DNA from: Sva-07 sp963698435
GTDB taxonomy: Bacteria; Actinomycetota; Acidimicrobiia; Acidimicrobiales; Ilumatobacteraceae
Direction: 5' to 3'
Assembly: GCA_963698435.1 (NCBI GenBank)
Contig: CAVOQV010000005.1
Coordinates: 1 to 64,000 of the forward strand
DNA length: 64,000 nt
Position 1 is the stretch's first letter, and every line of letters begins with the position of its first letter. Under the pieces are notes generated by a model that saw only the letters and a list, made by a program, of their open reading frames with translations, was not told the origin of the DNA and searched no databases. A program made the translations under genes and the position numbers. Positions 25,881 to 34,646 of this stretch are shown here, piece by piece.

Positions 25881-26992
25881 TCCCGATCGAGGAGTTCGAG
25901 GCGGCCGGCCTGCTGAGCGATGGTGGACCCGATCGGCTCGACCTGTTGCGCTGGCTCGAATCGATGGGGCTCGACGTCGAGGACATGCGGGCGGGTGAAG
26001 CTGCGCACAGTCTGAGTTCGACTGCCGGCGATCGCCGGCTCGTTCCCGGCGAACGGTTGAGCAGGGCCGACGCGATCGCGCGATGCGGACTCGATCCCGA
26101 CCGTTTCGACGCGTACTCGCGAGCGATCGGCCTGGTCCCCATCGTCGGCGCACCCGACGGCGAAGTTGGCTACACGGCGGAGGAAGCCGCGGTGCTGACC
26201 GACCTGGGCGCGCTCGCGGCTGTCTTCAGCCACGACGAGGCGCTCTCGCTGGTTCGGGTGCTCGGGTCATCGCTCGGCCGAATCGCAGAAGCTGCCGTCT
26301 CGCTCTTCCTGGCCGACGTCGAGAGCCCGCACATCTCCGCTGGCGAGAGCGAACTCGGACTGGCGAAGAAGGTCTACGAAGGCGTCGGTCTGCTCGACGG
26401 GTTCACCGCCCGACTGGATCCGTTGCTCCGACGCCATGTCCTGCAAGCGATCACCAGGACCCGCCAGGCCGCGGCGGATGATCAGCGACTCCTGTTGCGC
26501 TTCGCCGTCGGGTTCGTCGACCTCGTCGGGTTCACCGAGCGCAGCCACCGCATGCCGGTCGAGCAGCTCACGGCGTTCATCCGCGACTTCGAGGCCCGTG
26601 CGAACGACATCACCGTTGCCTGCGGTGCCCGCCTCGTCAAGCTGATCGGTGACGAAGCGATGTTCATCGCGACCGACCCGACTGCCGCCTGCCGCACCGC
26701 TGCAGCGCTGACCGAGGTGTTCGACGACGACGGCCACGACGTGGTCCCGCGCGGCGGCGTCGCGTTCGGCGACGTCTTGGCGCGCGGCGGCGACTACTAC
26801 GGCTCCGTGGTCAATCTTGCGTCTCGTCTCGTCGACGAAGCGGTACCACAGGAGGTGCTCGTGACCGCCGAGGTGGTCGACTCAGCTCCGACATGCGACT
26901 TCGAACCGGCCGGTCGCCGGATGATGAAGGGGTTTCCCGACCCGGTGAAGGTGTGGTCGCTTCGGTCGGCGGCGAGCACGCTGCGCAGCTGA
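25877..26992 (+). CDS. Class III adenylate/guanylate cyclase with N-terminal regulatory domain
   Basis: A 371-residue protein. Residues 1 to about 190 resemble the N-terminal regulatory domain (Ad_cyc_reg type) seen in Mycobacterium Rv1264, a pH-responsive cyclase. The catalytic domain has metal-binding D215 (GFVDLVGFTERS) and D259 (KLIGDEAMFI), with K255 where adenine-specifying Lys is expected, and NLASRL near the end, which carries the transition-state Asn and Arg. This points to cAMP production. It is the third gene of the panB operon by 4-base overlap. The source of the signal is unknown. Confidence 0.88.
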   Translation: MIPIEEFEAAGLLSDGGPDRLDLLRWLESMGLDVEDMRAGEAAHSLSSTAGDRRLVPGERLSRADAIARCGLDPDRFDAYSRAIGLVPIVGAPDGEVGYTAEEAAVLTDLGALAAVFSHDEALSLVRVLGSSLGRIAEAAVSLFLADVESPHISAGESELGLAKKVYEGVGLLDGFTARLDPLLRRHVLQAITRTRQAAADDQRLLLRFAVGFVDLVGFTERSHRMPVEQLTAFIRDFEARANDITVACGARLVKLIGDEAMFIATDPTAACRTAAALTEVFDDDGHDVVPRGGVAFGDVLARGGDYYGSVVNLASRLVDEAVPQEVLVTAEVVDSAPTCDFEPAGRRMMKGFPDPVKVWSLRSAASTLRS

Positions 26993-27037
26993 CGGTGCGC
27001 TCGACCGGCAAGCCGCGATCGACGGAACGCCTGGACG

Positions 27038-27430
27038 TCAACCGACGGTGATCGTGGCTGTCTGGCCGCGGCTCAGGTGGTCGTCGACGTCACAGATCAA
27101 GCGGTAGGCGCCGTCGTCCTCGAACGTCACCGTGACGGTCCCGACGGATCCGGGAGGGATGCGCTCGGTCTTGCCGAGCGAGCTACCGGCGGACGACAGC
27201 ACTTCGAGCGAATGATCGACCTCACCGATGTTGTCGACGGCGAACTCGATCGTGTCCCCTGCCGAGATGACTCCCGGATCGCCGTTGAACGCGTACTCGG
27301 TTGCGGTGATCTCGATGGTGCGAGCCGTGGCCGACGACGTCTCCGCTCCGCCATCGCTCCCGCATGCGATGATCAGGGGCGAGACCAGGATGAACAGTCC
27401 GATCGCGGGGCGTCGCAGTGGGTCGAGCAC
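27038..27430 (-). CDS. Cupredoxin-like lipoprotein
   Basis: A 130-residue exported protein. The N terminus has a hydrophobic stretch and lipobox LIIAC, with lipidated Cys23. The mature part is a plastocyanin/azurin-like beta-barrel. Candidate type-1 copper ligands are H73 (VDHSLEV), C113, H118 (LICDVDDH) and, at the position usually Met, Q123. A Gln axial ligand is known in stellacyanin-type sites. I took GTG 27430 as start because it places the signal peptide at the right length. An electron-transfer role outside the membrane is inference. Confidence 0.75.
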   Translation of the reverse strand: MLDPLRRPAIGLFILVSPLIIACGSDGGAETSSATARTIEITATEYAFNGDPGVISAGDTIEFAVDNIGEVDHSLEVLSSAGSSLGKTERIPPGSVGTVTVTFEDDGAYRLICDVDDHLSRGQTATITVG

Positions 27431-27519
27431 GAGAGGACCGTAGTCGGCGACATCACGGCGGCGGGTGCATGACCCAGGGGGACGCGGCGGCAACAGGACG
27501 GGACCTCAGCGACGTGCAC

Positions 27520-27900
27520 TCAGCCGTAGTGACGGAGCTCGACGACCAGACCGTCGGGGTCGCGGACGTACAGCGACGTCCCCTCGCCCCGCGCTCCGAA
27601 CCGGCGCGCCGGACCCCCGACGACGTCGAAATCGCCCGCTGCCGAGATTGCTGCGAGATCGACGGCGTCGATGACGAGGCAGAGGTGATCGAGACGCCCG
27701 TCGTCGGCGGGCCCCTCGATGAGGTCGATGATCGTGTCGGCGCTCACCCGCACCGACGGAAACGGCACCTCGCCGCGACGCCACTCGGCCAACCGGACCG
27801 GGGCGAGTCCGAGCCGATCGACGTACCACGCGAGCGTGGTCTCGACATCGGCACACTTCAGGACGAGGTGATCGAAGGCGGTCACGGCGATGGCGGACAT
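27520..27900 (-). CDS. VOC-family (glyoxalase-fold) protein
   Basis: A 126-residue protein with two beta-alpha-beta-beta-beta units. The first metal-ligand His is in FDHLVLKCADVETTLAWYVDRLGL, the second in DHLCLVID, and the Glu ligand in PDGLVVELRHYG. Such proteins include glyoxalase I, dioxygenases and antibiotic-resistance proteins; the role cannot be told from sequence alone. It lies 12 bases downstream of the DyP peroxidase gene and is probably transcribed with it. Confidence 0.82.
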   Translation of the reverse strand: MSAIAVTAFDHLVLKCADVETTLAWYVDRLGLAPVRLAEWRRGEVPFPSVRVSADTIIDLIEGPADDGRLDHLCLVIDAVDLAAISAAGDFDVVGGPARRFGARGEGTSLYVRDPDGLVVELRHYG

Positions 27901-27912
27901 GGCCGGAGTGTG

Positions 27913-28818
27913 TCAGGCCCCGGCGATCGCCGCCAGGTCCGGACCGCTCGGCGCGAAGTAGTACGAGCCGGTGACGGGCCGACTGAAGTCGAGCAACCGG
28001 TCGTGGACTCCGTCGCCGCTGGTACCGAACATCCGAGCGAGCATTCCGTCGAACCGCTCCCGCTCACAGCTGAAGCCCAAGAAGTACAGACCGCGCTCGC
28101 CAACGCCTCCGAACGGGACACTGCGGCGGTAGATCTCTCGTTCGTCGCCCGATTCGTCCAGGAGTTCGGCTCGCACGACGTGCGCGTCGGCCGGGCGGAT
28201 GTCCCGGGGCAGCGCCACGCTGTCGGACTTCGTTCGGCCGATCACGCGCTCCTGGGCCTCGACGTCGAGTTCGCCGAACGCGTCCAGGTCGTGGATCCAC
28301 CGCTGCGCGATCACGTGCGAGCCACCCGCTCCCGCGCGGCCATCGGGGATGAGCGCAACGCCGGGCGCAGCACTCGCCGCTGGATTCGCGGTGCCATCGA
28401 CGAAGCCGGTCAGGTCGCGGCTGTCGTGATACACGAAGCACACCGTCTCCTCGACCAACGTTGCCACCTCCGCCAACGCTTCGGTGATCGCCGTCGTCGT
28501 GTCGAGCACGACGTCTGCTCCGGTGCCGTGCACCCACACCCAGACGTCATGTTGCGTGCTCGGCGCCGAGTGTCCGTGCAACCCCTCGATCGGCTCGAAC
28601 GACCCGAGATCGTCGGGCGGCGACGCACTCAGCCGACGCCACAGGTCGGCACCGAACCCGACGACGATGTTGTTGCCGCCCGCGGTGACGTGGGGTGCGT
28701 CGAGGAGGGCGAGGGCGCCCGCGATGGCCGCAACGTCGGCATCGGTGCGCAGGTCGTACTCGAGGTGATGGTGGGTGCGAGTGCCCAGGGCGAAGATGCC
28801 CGCTTGGGGGGTGGCCAT
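27913..28818 (-). CDS. DyP-type haem peroxidase
   Basis: A 301-residue peroxidase close in length to YfeX/class B (P-type) DyPs. The distal GFVDGTANP motif with catalytic Asp141 is at 138-146, proximal His lies in ADAHVVRAE, and an Arg in IYRRSVPFG. There is no Tat signal, so the enzyme is cytosolic or encapsulin-loaded; no encapsulin gene is nearby. Start options are 28818 (used) and 28839. The gene lies 46 bases downstream of the ABC permease. Confidence 0.88.
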   Translation of the reverse strand: MATPQAGIFALGTRTHHHLEYDLRTDADVAAIAGALALLDAPHVTAGGNNIVVGFGADLWRRLSASPPDDLGSFEPIEGLHGHSAPSTQHDVWVWVHGTGADVVLDTTTAITEALAEVATLVEETVCFVYHDSRDLTGFVDGTANPAASAAPGVALIPDGRAGAGGSHVIAQRWIHDLDAFGELDVEAQERVIGRTKSDSVALPRDIRPADAHVVRAELLDESGDEREIYRRSVPFGGVGERGLYFLGFSCERERFDGMLARMFGTSGDGVHDRLLDFSRPVTGSYYFAPSGPDLAAIAGA

Positions 28819-28864
28819 GGCGACATCTTCGCCCATGCCACCGTCGACGATCCAGATGGTGTCG

Positions 28865-30523
28865 TCAGGCGATGTCGCGGCGGTCGAGGGCAGCCAACCC
28901 GGCACCGACCAACACCATCGCGAGCACGAAGAGCGCGACGAGCGGCAGCCACGTCATCGGTGCGGCGGGGAGCGCCGGCACGTGCTGGAAGGGCGAGAGG
29001 TCGAGCAACCACTGCGGCAGATCGAGGATGCTGCCGAACAGGGCGGCGACGAAGACCCACGCGACGAGCGCCCACGCGGCGACCGACCATCGCGGGCGCA
29101 GCCCGTGCAGCAACAGCGTGGCCCCGGCGAGCACCCACATCGCCGGCACCATCACCAGCGCGGCCGCCGTCAGCTCTCCGACACGTCCCACGTCGTTCAG
29201 CACCAGTGCGGTCCCCGCACCCATCGCAACCCCGCACACGAGCGCCAGCACGGCCGTCCCGAACAGCGCCACCGAGAGATGGCTCAGCGCCCACTGCCGA
29301 CGGCTGACCGGAGCAGCGAGCAGCGGATCGACCCGACCGGACAGCTCCTCGGACCGCAGACGCAGCACCGACGACACCGTGAAGCCCGTCGCGAACAGCG
29401 CCATGATCAACATCGCGGTCGACAGGAACGCATCGGTCACCGAACTCACCCCGAGCTGTGCGAAGAAGTCCGCCATGTCGGGGTTGTCCTCCAGGATCTG
29501 CTCGGCCTGGTCAGCGACGAGCCCGTAGAAGAACGAGAGGATTCCGAGCCCGACTGCCCATCCGACCAACGCTCCGCGCTGGAGTCGGACCGCGAGACCC
29601 CCCGCACTGGACAACCGCGGCCCGGCATGCGGTCGTCCGCTTCGCTCCGCGACCAGCCCGCTGCCGTAGTCACGGTGGTCCTGCAACGCCCTCGCGAGCA
29701 CCACGAGGGCAACCGTGGCGAACAGCGGCACGGCCAGCACCCACCACCGTTCGTCCGCATAGGCCCGAATCGCCTGGGCCCAGCCGAGCGGTGATGCCCA
29801 CGACAGGATCCCGTTGCCGACGTCGCCGATCGCCCGTAGGACGAAGGCCACGCCGATCATCGCGCTGCCTCCGGCCAGCGCAGCTCGGGATCCACTGGCG
29901 ACCTGCGCCGTCGCGGCGCCGACACCTCCGAACACCATGCCGGCACCGACCATCGATGCACCGAACGCCAGCGATCCGGCCAGCGGCAGTCCGAATGCGA
30001 CGAGGGCGACGACGTTCCCGGCGGCAATGGTCGTGTTGACCACGAGGGCACCGATCATCGCTGACGCAAGCGCCGCGTGACGACCGACGGGCGCCGCTCG
30101 CACCAACTCCGCACGCTCGGTCTCCTCGTCGGTGCGGGTGTGCCGAACCACCATGAACACGCTCATCAGGCCGGCGGCAATGAAGAGCCACAGCGCCGTC
30201 TCGTTCATGACGACGGCGCCCACCGTCGGTTCGTCGAGGCCGTAGCCCGGTCCAGCTTGGATGATCAGTGCCGAGTTCCCACGAACCGTCCGTGCATACC
30301 CTTCGAGTTGAAGGGGTGTCGTGTAGAGCGCCACGATGCTCGACGCCGACGCGATCATCAGCCCGACCAGACCGACCGTCCAGAGCACGATGCGGAATCG
30401 ATCGGTGCGGAGCACCAGCCGCAGCAGGCGGCTCGTCCCGGTGAACGACGTGCCCGGCGGAGTCGGGGTTCCGGCATCGCTCGCCACGGCAGGCGCTCCC
30501 GCATGGATTGCCACGCCGGTCAT
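28865..30523 (-). CDS. ABC-2-type exporter permease (large, tetronasin/TnrB-like)
   Basis: A 552-residue membrane protein with about 12 helices in two halves, the size and layout of actinobacterial antibiotic or polyketide export permeases. The hydrophobic segments begin near residue 45 after a soluble N terminus, and a charged mid-loop (RHTRTDEETERAEL) is typical. It overlaps its ATPase partner gene by 4 bases (ATGA). The cargo is unknown; resistance or lipid export are usual guesses. Confidence 0.85.
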   Translation of the reverse strand: MTGVAIHAGAPAVASDAGTPTPPGTSFTGTSRLLRLVLRTDRFRIVLWTVGLVGLMIASASSIVALYTTPLQLEGYARTVRGNSALIIQAGPGYGLDEPTVGAVVMNETALWLFIAAGLMSVFMVVRHTRTDEETERAELVRAAPVGRHAALASAMIGALVVNTTIAAGNVVALVAFGLPLAGSLAFGASMVGAGMVFGGVGAATAQVASGSRAALAGGSAMIGVAFVLRAIGDVGNGILSWASPLGWAQAIRAYADERWWVLAVPLFATVALVVLARALQDHRDYGSGLVAERSGRPHAGPRLSSAGGLAVRLQRGALVGWAVGLGILSFFYGLVADQAEQILEDNPDMADFFAQLGVSSVTDAFLSTAMLIMALFATGFTVSSVLRLRSEELSGRVDPLLAAPVSRRQWALSHLSVALFGTAVLALVCGVAMGAGTALVLNDVGRVGELTAAALVMVPAMWVLAGATLLLHGLRPRWSVAAWALVAWVFVAALFGSILDLPQWLLDLSPFQHVPALPAAPMTWLPLVALFVLAMVLVGAGLAALDRRDIA

Positions 30524-31470
30524 GGAGTTCCACCCTGGTCAGGTCCTCCACGCACGGCGCCGACCTCGTCGCCGTAGTGACGAAGGAACAGCTCCTCGAG
30601 CGTCGGTGGCTGGCTCACGAGCGAGGTGATGCCGAAACTCGACAGGTGCCGGATGCTCTCGTCGAGCGCGTGAGAATCGACGTCGAATCGGACGTGCCCG
30701 TCGCCGGATGCGATGTCGTGGACGCCGGCGATCGTCTCGAGGCCGACGATCGGCTGCCTGGTCGACACCGTGATGCTCGTGCGCGTCAGGTGCCGCATCT
30801 CCGCGAGCGTTCCGGTCTGGACGGTCCTGCCCTGCCGGATGATCGTGACTCGGTCGCAGAGCTTCTCGACCTCGGCGAGGATGTGGCTGGACAGCAGGAC
30901 CGTGCGACCGTCGCTGGTGGCGTCGAGGATGCACTCCTGGAACACCGACTCCATCAGCGGGTCGAGGCCGGACGTCGGCTCGTCGAGCAACAGCAGTTCC
31001 GCATCGGACGACAGCCCGGCGACGAGGGCGACCTTCTGCCGATTCCCCTTGGAATACGTGCGGCACTTCTTCGTCGGATCGAGTGCCAGCCGCTCGATCA
31101 GTTCGTCGCGCTTGGCTCGGTCGACCGACTGACGGTCGCTGGACTCGTCGCCCACCCGCAGGCGAGCCAGCAGGTCGATCGTCTCACCCCCGGACAGATT
31201 CGGCCACAGGTTGACGTCACCGGGTACGTACGCAATGCGACGATGCAGATCGACGGCATCGCTCCACGGATCGCTTCCGAGCAGGCTGACCGTCCCGCTG
31301 TCGGCACGCAGCAGGCCGAGGAGGATCCGGATGGTGACGGTCTTGCCGGCCCCGTTCGGACCGAGGAAGCCGTGCACCTCACCGGCGCGAACCTCGAGGT
31401 CGAGCCCATCGAGAGCTCGTGTCGAGCCGAACGTCTTGACGAGGTGTTCGATCGAGATCGCTGACGACAT
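30520..31470 (-). CDS. ABC transporter ATP-binding protein
   Basis: A 316-residue ATPase that powers the adjacent permease. Walker A GPNGAGKT, a Q-loop region, signature written YSKGNRQKV (an LSGGQ variant), and Walker B LLLLDEPTSGLD are all present, with the D-loop and His switch (LLSSH). The C-terminal region after about 225 is the usual drug-exporter ATPase extension. ATG 31470 is used; an upstream ATG adds 6 residues. Confidence 0.9.
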   Translation of the reverse strand: MSSAISIEHLVKTFGSTRALDGLDLEVRAGEVHGFLGPNGAGKTVTIRILLGLLRADSGTVSLLGSDPWSDAVDLHRRIAYVPGDVNLWPNLSGGETIDLLARLRVGDESSDRQSVDRAKRDELIERLALDPTKKCRTYSKGNRQKVALVAGLSSDAELLLLDEPTSGLDPLMESVFQECILDATSDGRTVLLSSHILAEVEKLCDRVTIIRQGRTVQTGTLAEMRHLTRTSITVSTRQPIVGLETIAGVHDIASGDGHVRFDVDSHALDESIRHLSSFGITSLVSQPPTLEELFLRHYGDEVGAVRGGPDQGGTP

Positions 31471-31513
31471 GGCAGGTCCTTCCGTCACCTCCAGTGTGCC
31501 ATGCCCCGGCGGT

Positions 31514-32611
31514 TCACTCGCCGGTCAGGACGTAGGTCGTGCCGACCACCGACGGTCCGTAGCGGCCGGGCGCGAACCGCTCGGCGAGCGCGGCCTTCGC
31601 ACGCCAGCCGGTGCAGTGACCCGGCGCCACGATGCGCGGCTGGATCACCGTGTCGAGGTCGGCGACGGTCGGCGCGATCCGTGGTTCCATCGGGCCGCCC
31701 GCCAAGTGGTAGCCACCGAGCACGACGTCGACCGCCGAGCCCGGAAACCGCTGCTTCGCGCCGAGGCATGCGTTGACGATCCCGGCGTGGGAGCAGGCGG
31801 ACAGCACCGTGACCCCACGGCCTCGCACCTCGGCAGCGACGAAGCGTTCGTCCATGATCAACGGATCGGCCACCACGAGGTCCTCGCCGGCGGGACCACC
31901 GGCGAATCGGAACGAGTGATGCCCGACCAGACCTGCCTCGTACGCGGTCACCCGCTCGATGGCGCCGCTGCCGAGGAAGAAGTCACCGGCCATCGTGTGA
32001 TCGTCGGCGTGTTGCTCGACGGTGGCGCCCGCTGCGGACAGCGCCGCAAGACTCGGTTCCTCGGGCAGCATCACGAACGTGCCGCCGGGCGATTGGATCC
32101 CGCGCTGGTCGGGACGGTCCGGGTGCACGTCCATGACGATCGCATCGACCACGCCCTTGGCCCGACGGCTGGCGGCGATTGCCTCGATCACGACGGGGAG
32201 CCCGCCGCTGTGGTCCCAGTGCCAGTGCGACAGGAACACGACGTCGATCGAGGCCAGGTCGACGCCGAGTCGTTCGGCGTTGTCGATCCAGACATCGCCG
32301 TAGGGCCCGACATCGAACAACACGGTGTGGGTCTCGTCGCCGATCCGTCCCGTGGCGAGTACCGAGAGGCCATGGCACGCCACGCACAGGTGGTCGAACA
32401 CGGTGATGCAGTCGTGACCACCATGGCTCCGCACGGCCGGGCGCCGCATCAGGTGCGACGCAACCTCCGGCAACTGGGGCACGCCGACGTCGACGCTCGA
32501 CAGCGTGTCGGTCTCGTTGTCGACCACAACGGTCAACCTCAGCTCGTCGAGCAGGCGAGATCTCGTGGCGGCCCGGGTCGTGGCGGTCTCGGTCGTGGCG
32601 GTCTCGGTCAT
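31514..32611 (-). CDS. Metallo-beta-lactamase-fold hydrolase
   Basis: A 365-residue binuclear metallohydrolase with the motif LSHWHWDHSGG, a later His in SACSHAGIV, and a C-terminal APGHCTGW. The layout resembles the dihydropterin/ribofuranosylaminobenzene phosphate synthase-like branch. A repetitive, Thr-rich N terminus (TETATTETATT) of about 15 residues is unusual and may be disordered. Substrate unknown. It is divergent from the desaturase gene. Confidence 0.8.
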   Translation of the reverse strand: MTETATTETATTRAATRSRLLDELRLTVVVDNETDTLSSVDVGVPQLPEVASHLMRRPAVRSHGGHDCITVFDHLCVACHGLSVLATGRIGDETHTVLFDVGPYGDVWIDNAERLGVDLASIDVVFLSHWHWDHSGGLPVVIEAIAASRRAKGVVDAIVMDVHPDRPDQRGIQSPGGTFVMLPEEPSLAALSAAGATVEQHADDHTMAGDFFLGSGAIERVTAYEAGLVGHHSFRFAGGPAGEDLVVADPLIMDERFVAAEVRGRGVTVLSACSHAGIVNACLGAKQRFPGSAVDVVLGGYHLAGGPMEPRIAPTVADLDTVIQPRIVAPGHCTGWRAKAALAERFAPGRYGPSVVGTTYVLTGE

Positions 32612-32713
32612 CGGCTCGTCCCCTCGGTCATGTGTTCCGTCCAGTTCAACATGTTGGCATCGCCGCCGGAGCGTCGATGACGAGACGGGATGGCGCGGCG
32701 ACTTGCCGATCTA

Positions 32714-32729
32714 CCTACTGGTCGGTAGG
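32714..32729. promoter_or_regulatory. Palindromic operator upstream of desaturase gene
   Basis: CCTAC-N6-GTAGG (with the flanking CTACC/GGTAG pair at a second phase) lies 28 bases before the desaturase ATG, at the expected promoter position. Palindromes of this size and sequence type are typical binding sites for TetR-family repressors. No TetR gene is in this region, so the regulator would act from elsewhere. Confidence 0.45.
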
Positions 32730-32756
32730 CTGGCGTCCACCGTCACGAGGAGGGTC

Positions 32757-33839
32757 ATGTCCGTCACCGACAGCCACACCGCCGACACGAACGTCACCGC
32801 CGCGAGGTCCACCCGCAGCGCCGAGGCGATGATCGACACACCGACCGGCCTCAAGCCGGTCCTCGACACCATTCCCGAGCACTGTTACGAGCGCTCGACC
32901 CCACGTGGACTGATCCTCTTCCTGCGTGACGTCGCGATCTTCGGCCTTGCCGTCTGGGGACTGCTGTCGACGAACAATCCACTGCTGCTGATCCCGCTGT
33001 GGCTGCTCGCGGGGATCTCGGTCGCCGGACTGTTCGTGATCGGACACGACGCCGCTCACGAGGCGTTGTTCGACTCGAAGCGCCTCAATGCCGTCGTTGC
33101 TCGACTCTCGATGCTGCCGTCGCTTCACGCCGTCGAAGTGTGGGTGTTCGGACACAACCGGGTTCATCACGGCCACACCCTGAAGCAGGGACTCGACTTC
33201 GTGTGGCACCCGTTGACCGTCGAGCAGTACGAGGGACTCGGACGGTTGGCCAAGCTGCGCCACAAGTTGGAGTGGGGTCCGTTCGGCGCCGGCGCCTACT
33301 ACCTGCGCGAGGTGTGGTGGAACAAGATGGTGCGGTTCACGCCGCCGGCACGATGGGCCAGGAAGATGCGCCGCGATCAGACCATCGTCGCGCTGTATGC
33401 GATCGGCACCCTGGTGGTGCTCGTCGCGCTCGATGGTGCCGGCGGAGTCTGGCAGTGGGCCAAGGTCGTCGTGATTCCGTTCCTGCTGTTCTGTCAGACG
33501 ATCGGGTGGGTGGTGCACGTGCACCACATCTCGCCGAACATCCGCTGGTGGCCACGCCGGGAGTGGAACCGGTTCCGCGGTCAGGTCGAGGGCACCACGA
33601 TCCTGTGGGGACCGCCGGGTTGGGACTTCTTCGTCCACTGGATCATGGTGCATCTGCCCCACCACGTCGACATGCGCATCCCGTGCTACCGGCTCCCCGA
33701 GGCCGCACGAGCCATCGCCGAGGCGTTCCCCGACCAGGTCGACGAACGCCCGATCCGCGTCCGCGACTACCTCGCCTCGACGAAGGCGTGCAAGCTGCAC
33801 GACTTCGAGACCGGCACCTGGTACCCCTACCCCGCCTGA
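32757..33839 (+). CDS. Membrane fatty acid desaturase family protein
   Basis: A 360-residue integral membrane di-iron enzyme. His boxes: HDAAHE (97-101), HNRVHH (133-138), HVHHISP and, near residue 300, HLPHHVD. Hydrophobic helices flank them. The family introduces double bonds into acyl chains, or hydroxylates related substrates. ATG 32757 has a strong GAGGAGGG ribosome site just upstream. The stop is 3 bases from the 3' end of the convergent ThuA gene. Confidence 0.85.
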   Translation: MSVTDSHTADTNVTAARSTRSAEAMIDTPTGLKPVLDTIPEHCYERSTPRGLILFLRDVAIFGLAVWGLLSTNNPLLLIPLWLLAGISVAGLFVIGHDAAHEALFDSKRLNAVVARLSMLPSLHAVEVWVFGHNRVHHGHTLKQGLDFVWHPLTVEQYEGLGRLAKLRHKLEWGPFGAGAYYLREVWWNKMVRFTPPARWARKMRRDQTIVALYAIGTLVVLVALDGAGGVWQWAKVVVIPFLLFCQTIGWVVHVHHISPNIRWWPRREWNRFRGQVEGTTILWGPPGWDFFVHWIMVHLPHHVDMRIPCYRLPEAARAIAEAFPDQVDERPIRVRDYLASTKACKLHDFETGTWYPYPA

Positions 33840-33842
33840 CGA

Positions 33843-34646
33843 TCACATCGCGGCGAGGTCGATGCCGCCCAGGACGGTGCCGAGGAATTTCGGGTCGCGC
33901 CAGGCGGCGACTGCATGGCCCATCGAGTTGTAGACGCTGCGGCCGCCGCCGAACTCGCGCCACCACACGATCGGATGGTCGGCACCCATTTCGCCGAGGT
34001 ACGGCTCGTAGGTCGACTCGTCGACCGTGGCCACGACGTTGACGCGGGGCCGAGGGTTGTCGTGGAAGCCGTACCACTCGTCGATCAACACCTCGCCGTC
34101 ACCGAGACCGCGGATCGCCGGACAGGCCGGATCTTCGATGTGCACCGCCGCGGCTTCGCAGCTCATCACGGCAAGGACGTCGCTCCAGTGGTCGGCATCG
34201 GCGGGAGCGTCGGCGATCGGGCCGCCGTACACGACGCCCGGCCGGTCGGGAACCGACTCGTCACTGAAGATGCGCGCCACGGTGTGCCCCTTGAAGGACG
34301 CGCCGACCAGATCACGGAACCACGGCCAGTCGGTGTCGACATCGGGAGCCATCGACGAGGCCGTGTGGATCCCGAAGAACCCGCCGCCGTTGGCCACGTA
34401 CCGCTCGAGCGCGGCACGCTGCGATGCCTCGGGCAACACGTTGCCGCTCGTGTGCACGAAGACGACGGCGTCGTAGACCTCGAGATCGTCGGTGAACCGG
34501 GCGGGATCATCGGTGGCGTCGACGCCGAAGCCGTGCTCGTCGCCGAGCTGTTCGATCGCGGCAACGGCATCGGGAATCGAGAGGTGCACGAACCCGACGG
34601 CGCGATGGAACACCCGGACGCGCAGTCCCGACCGATCGATGCTCAC
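33843..34646 (-). CDS. ThuA-like domain protein
   Basis: A 267-residue protein of the ThuA family, a glutamine amidotransferase-like fold. Patterns: VFHRAVGFVHLSIPDAVAAI, then VHTSGNVLPEASQRAALERYVANGGGFFGIH, and WYGFHDNPRPRVNVV. In Sinorhizobium, ThuA is needed for catabolism of trehalose and related disaccharides through 3-keto intermediates; related proteins are found in glycoside breakdown. It is the last gene of the four-gene operon and overlaps the upstream gene by 4 bases. Confidence 0.82.
   Translation of the reverse strand: MSIDRSGLRVRVFHRAVGFVHLSIPDAVAAIEQLGDEHGFGVDATDDPARFTDDLEVYDAVVFVHTSGNVLPEASQRAALERYVANGGGFFGIHTASSMAPDVDTDWPWFRDLVGASFKGHTVARIFSDESVPDRPGVVYGGPIADAPADADHWSDVLAVMSCEAAAVHIEDPACPAIRGLGDGEVLIDEWYGFHDNPRPRVNVVATVDESTYEPYLGEMGADHPIVWWREFGGGRSVYNSMGHAVAAWRDPKFLGTVLGGIDLAAM

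Noticed and set aside
27418..29307. A 629-codon plus-strand open frame over the cupredoxin, VOC and DyP genes.
   Set aside because: Antisense shadow; the three minus-strand genes are recognised families.
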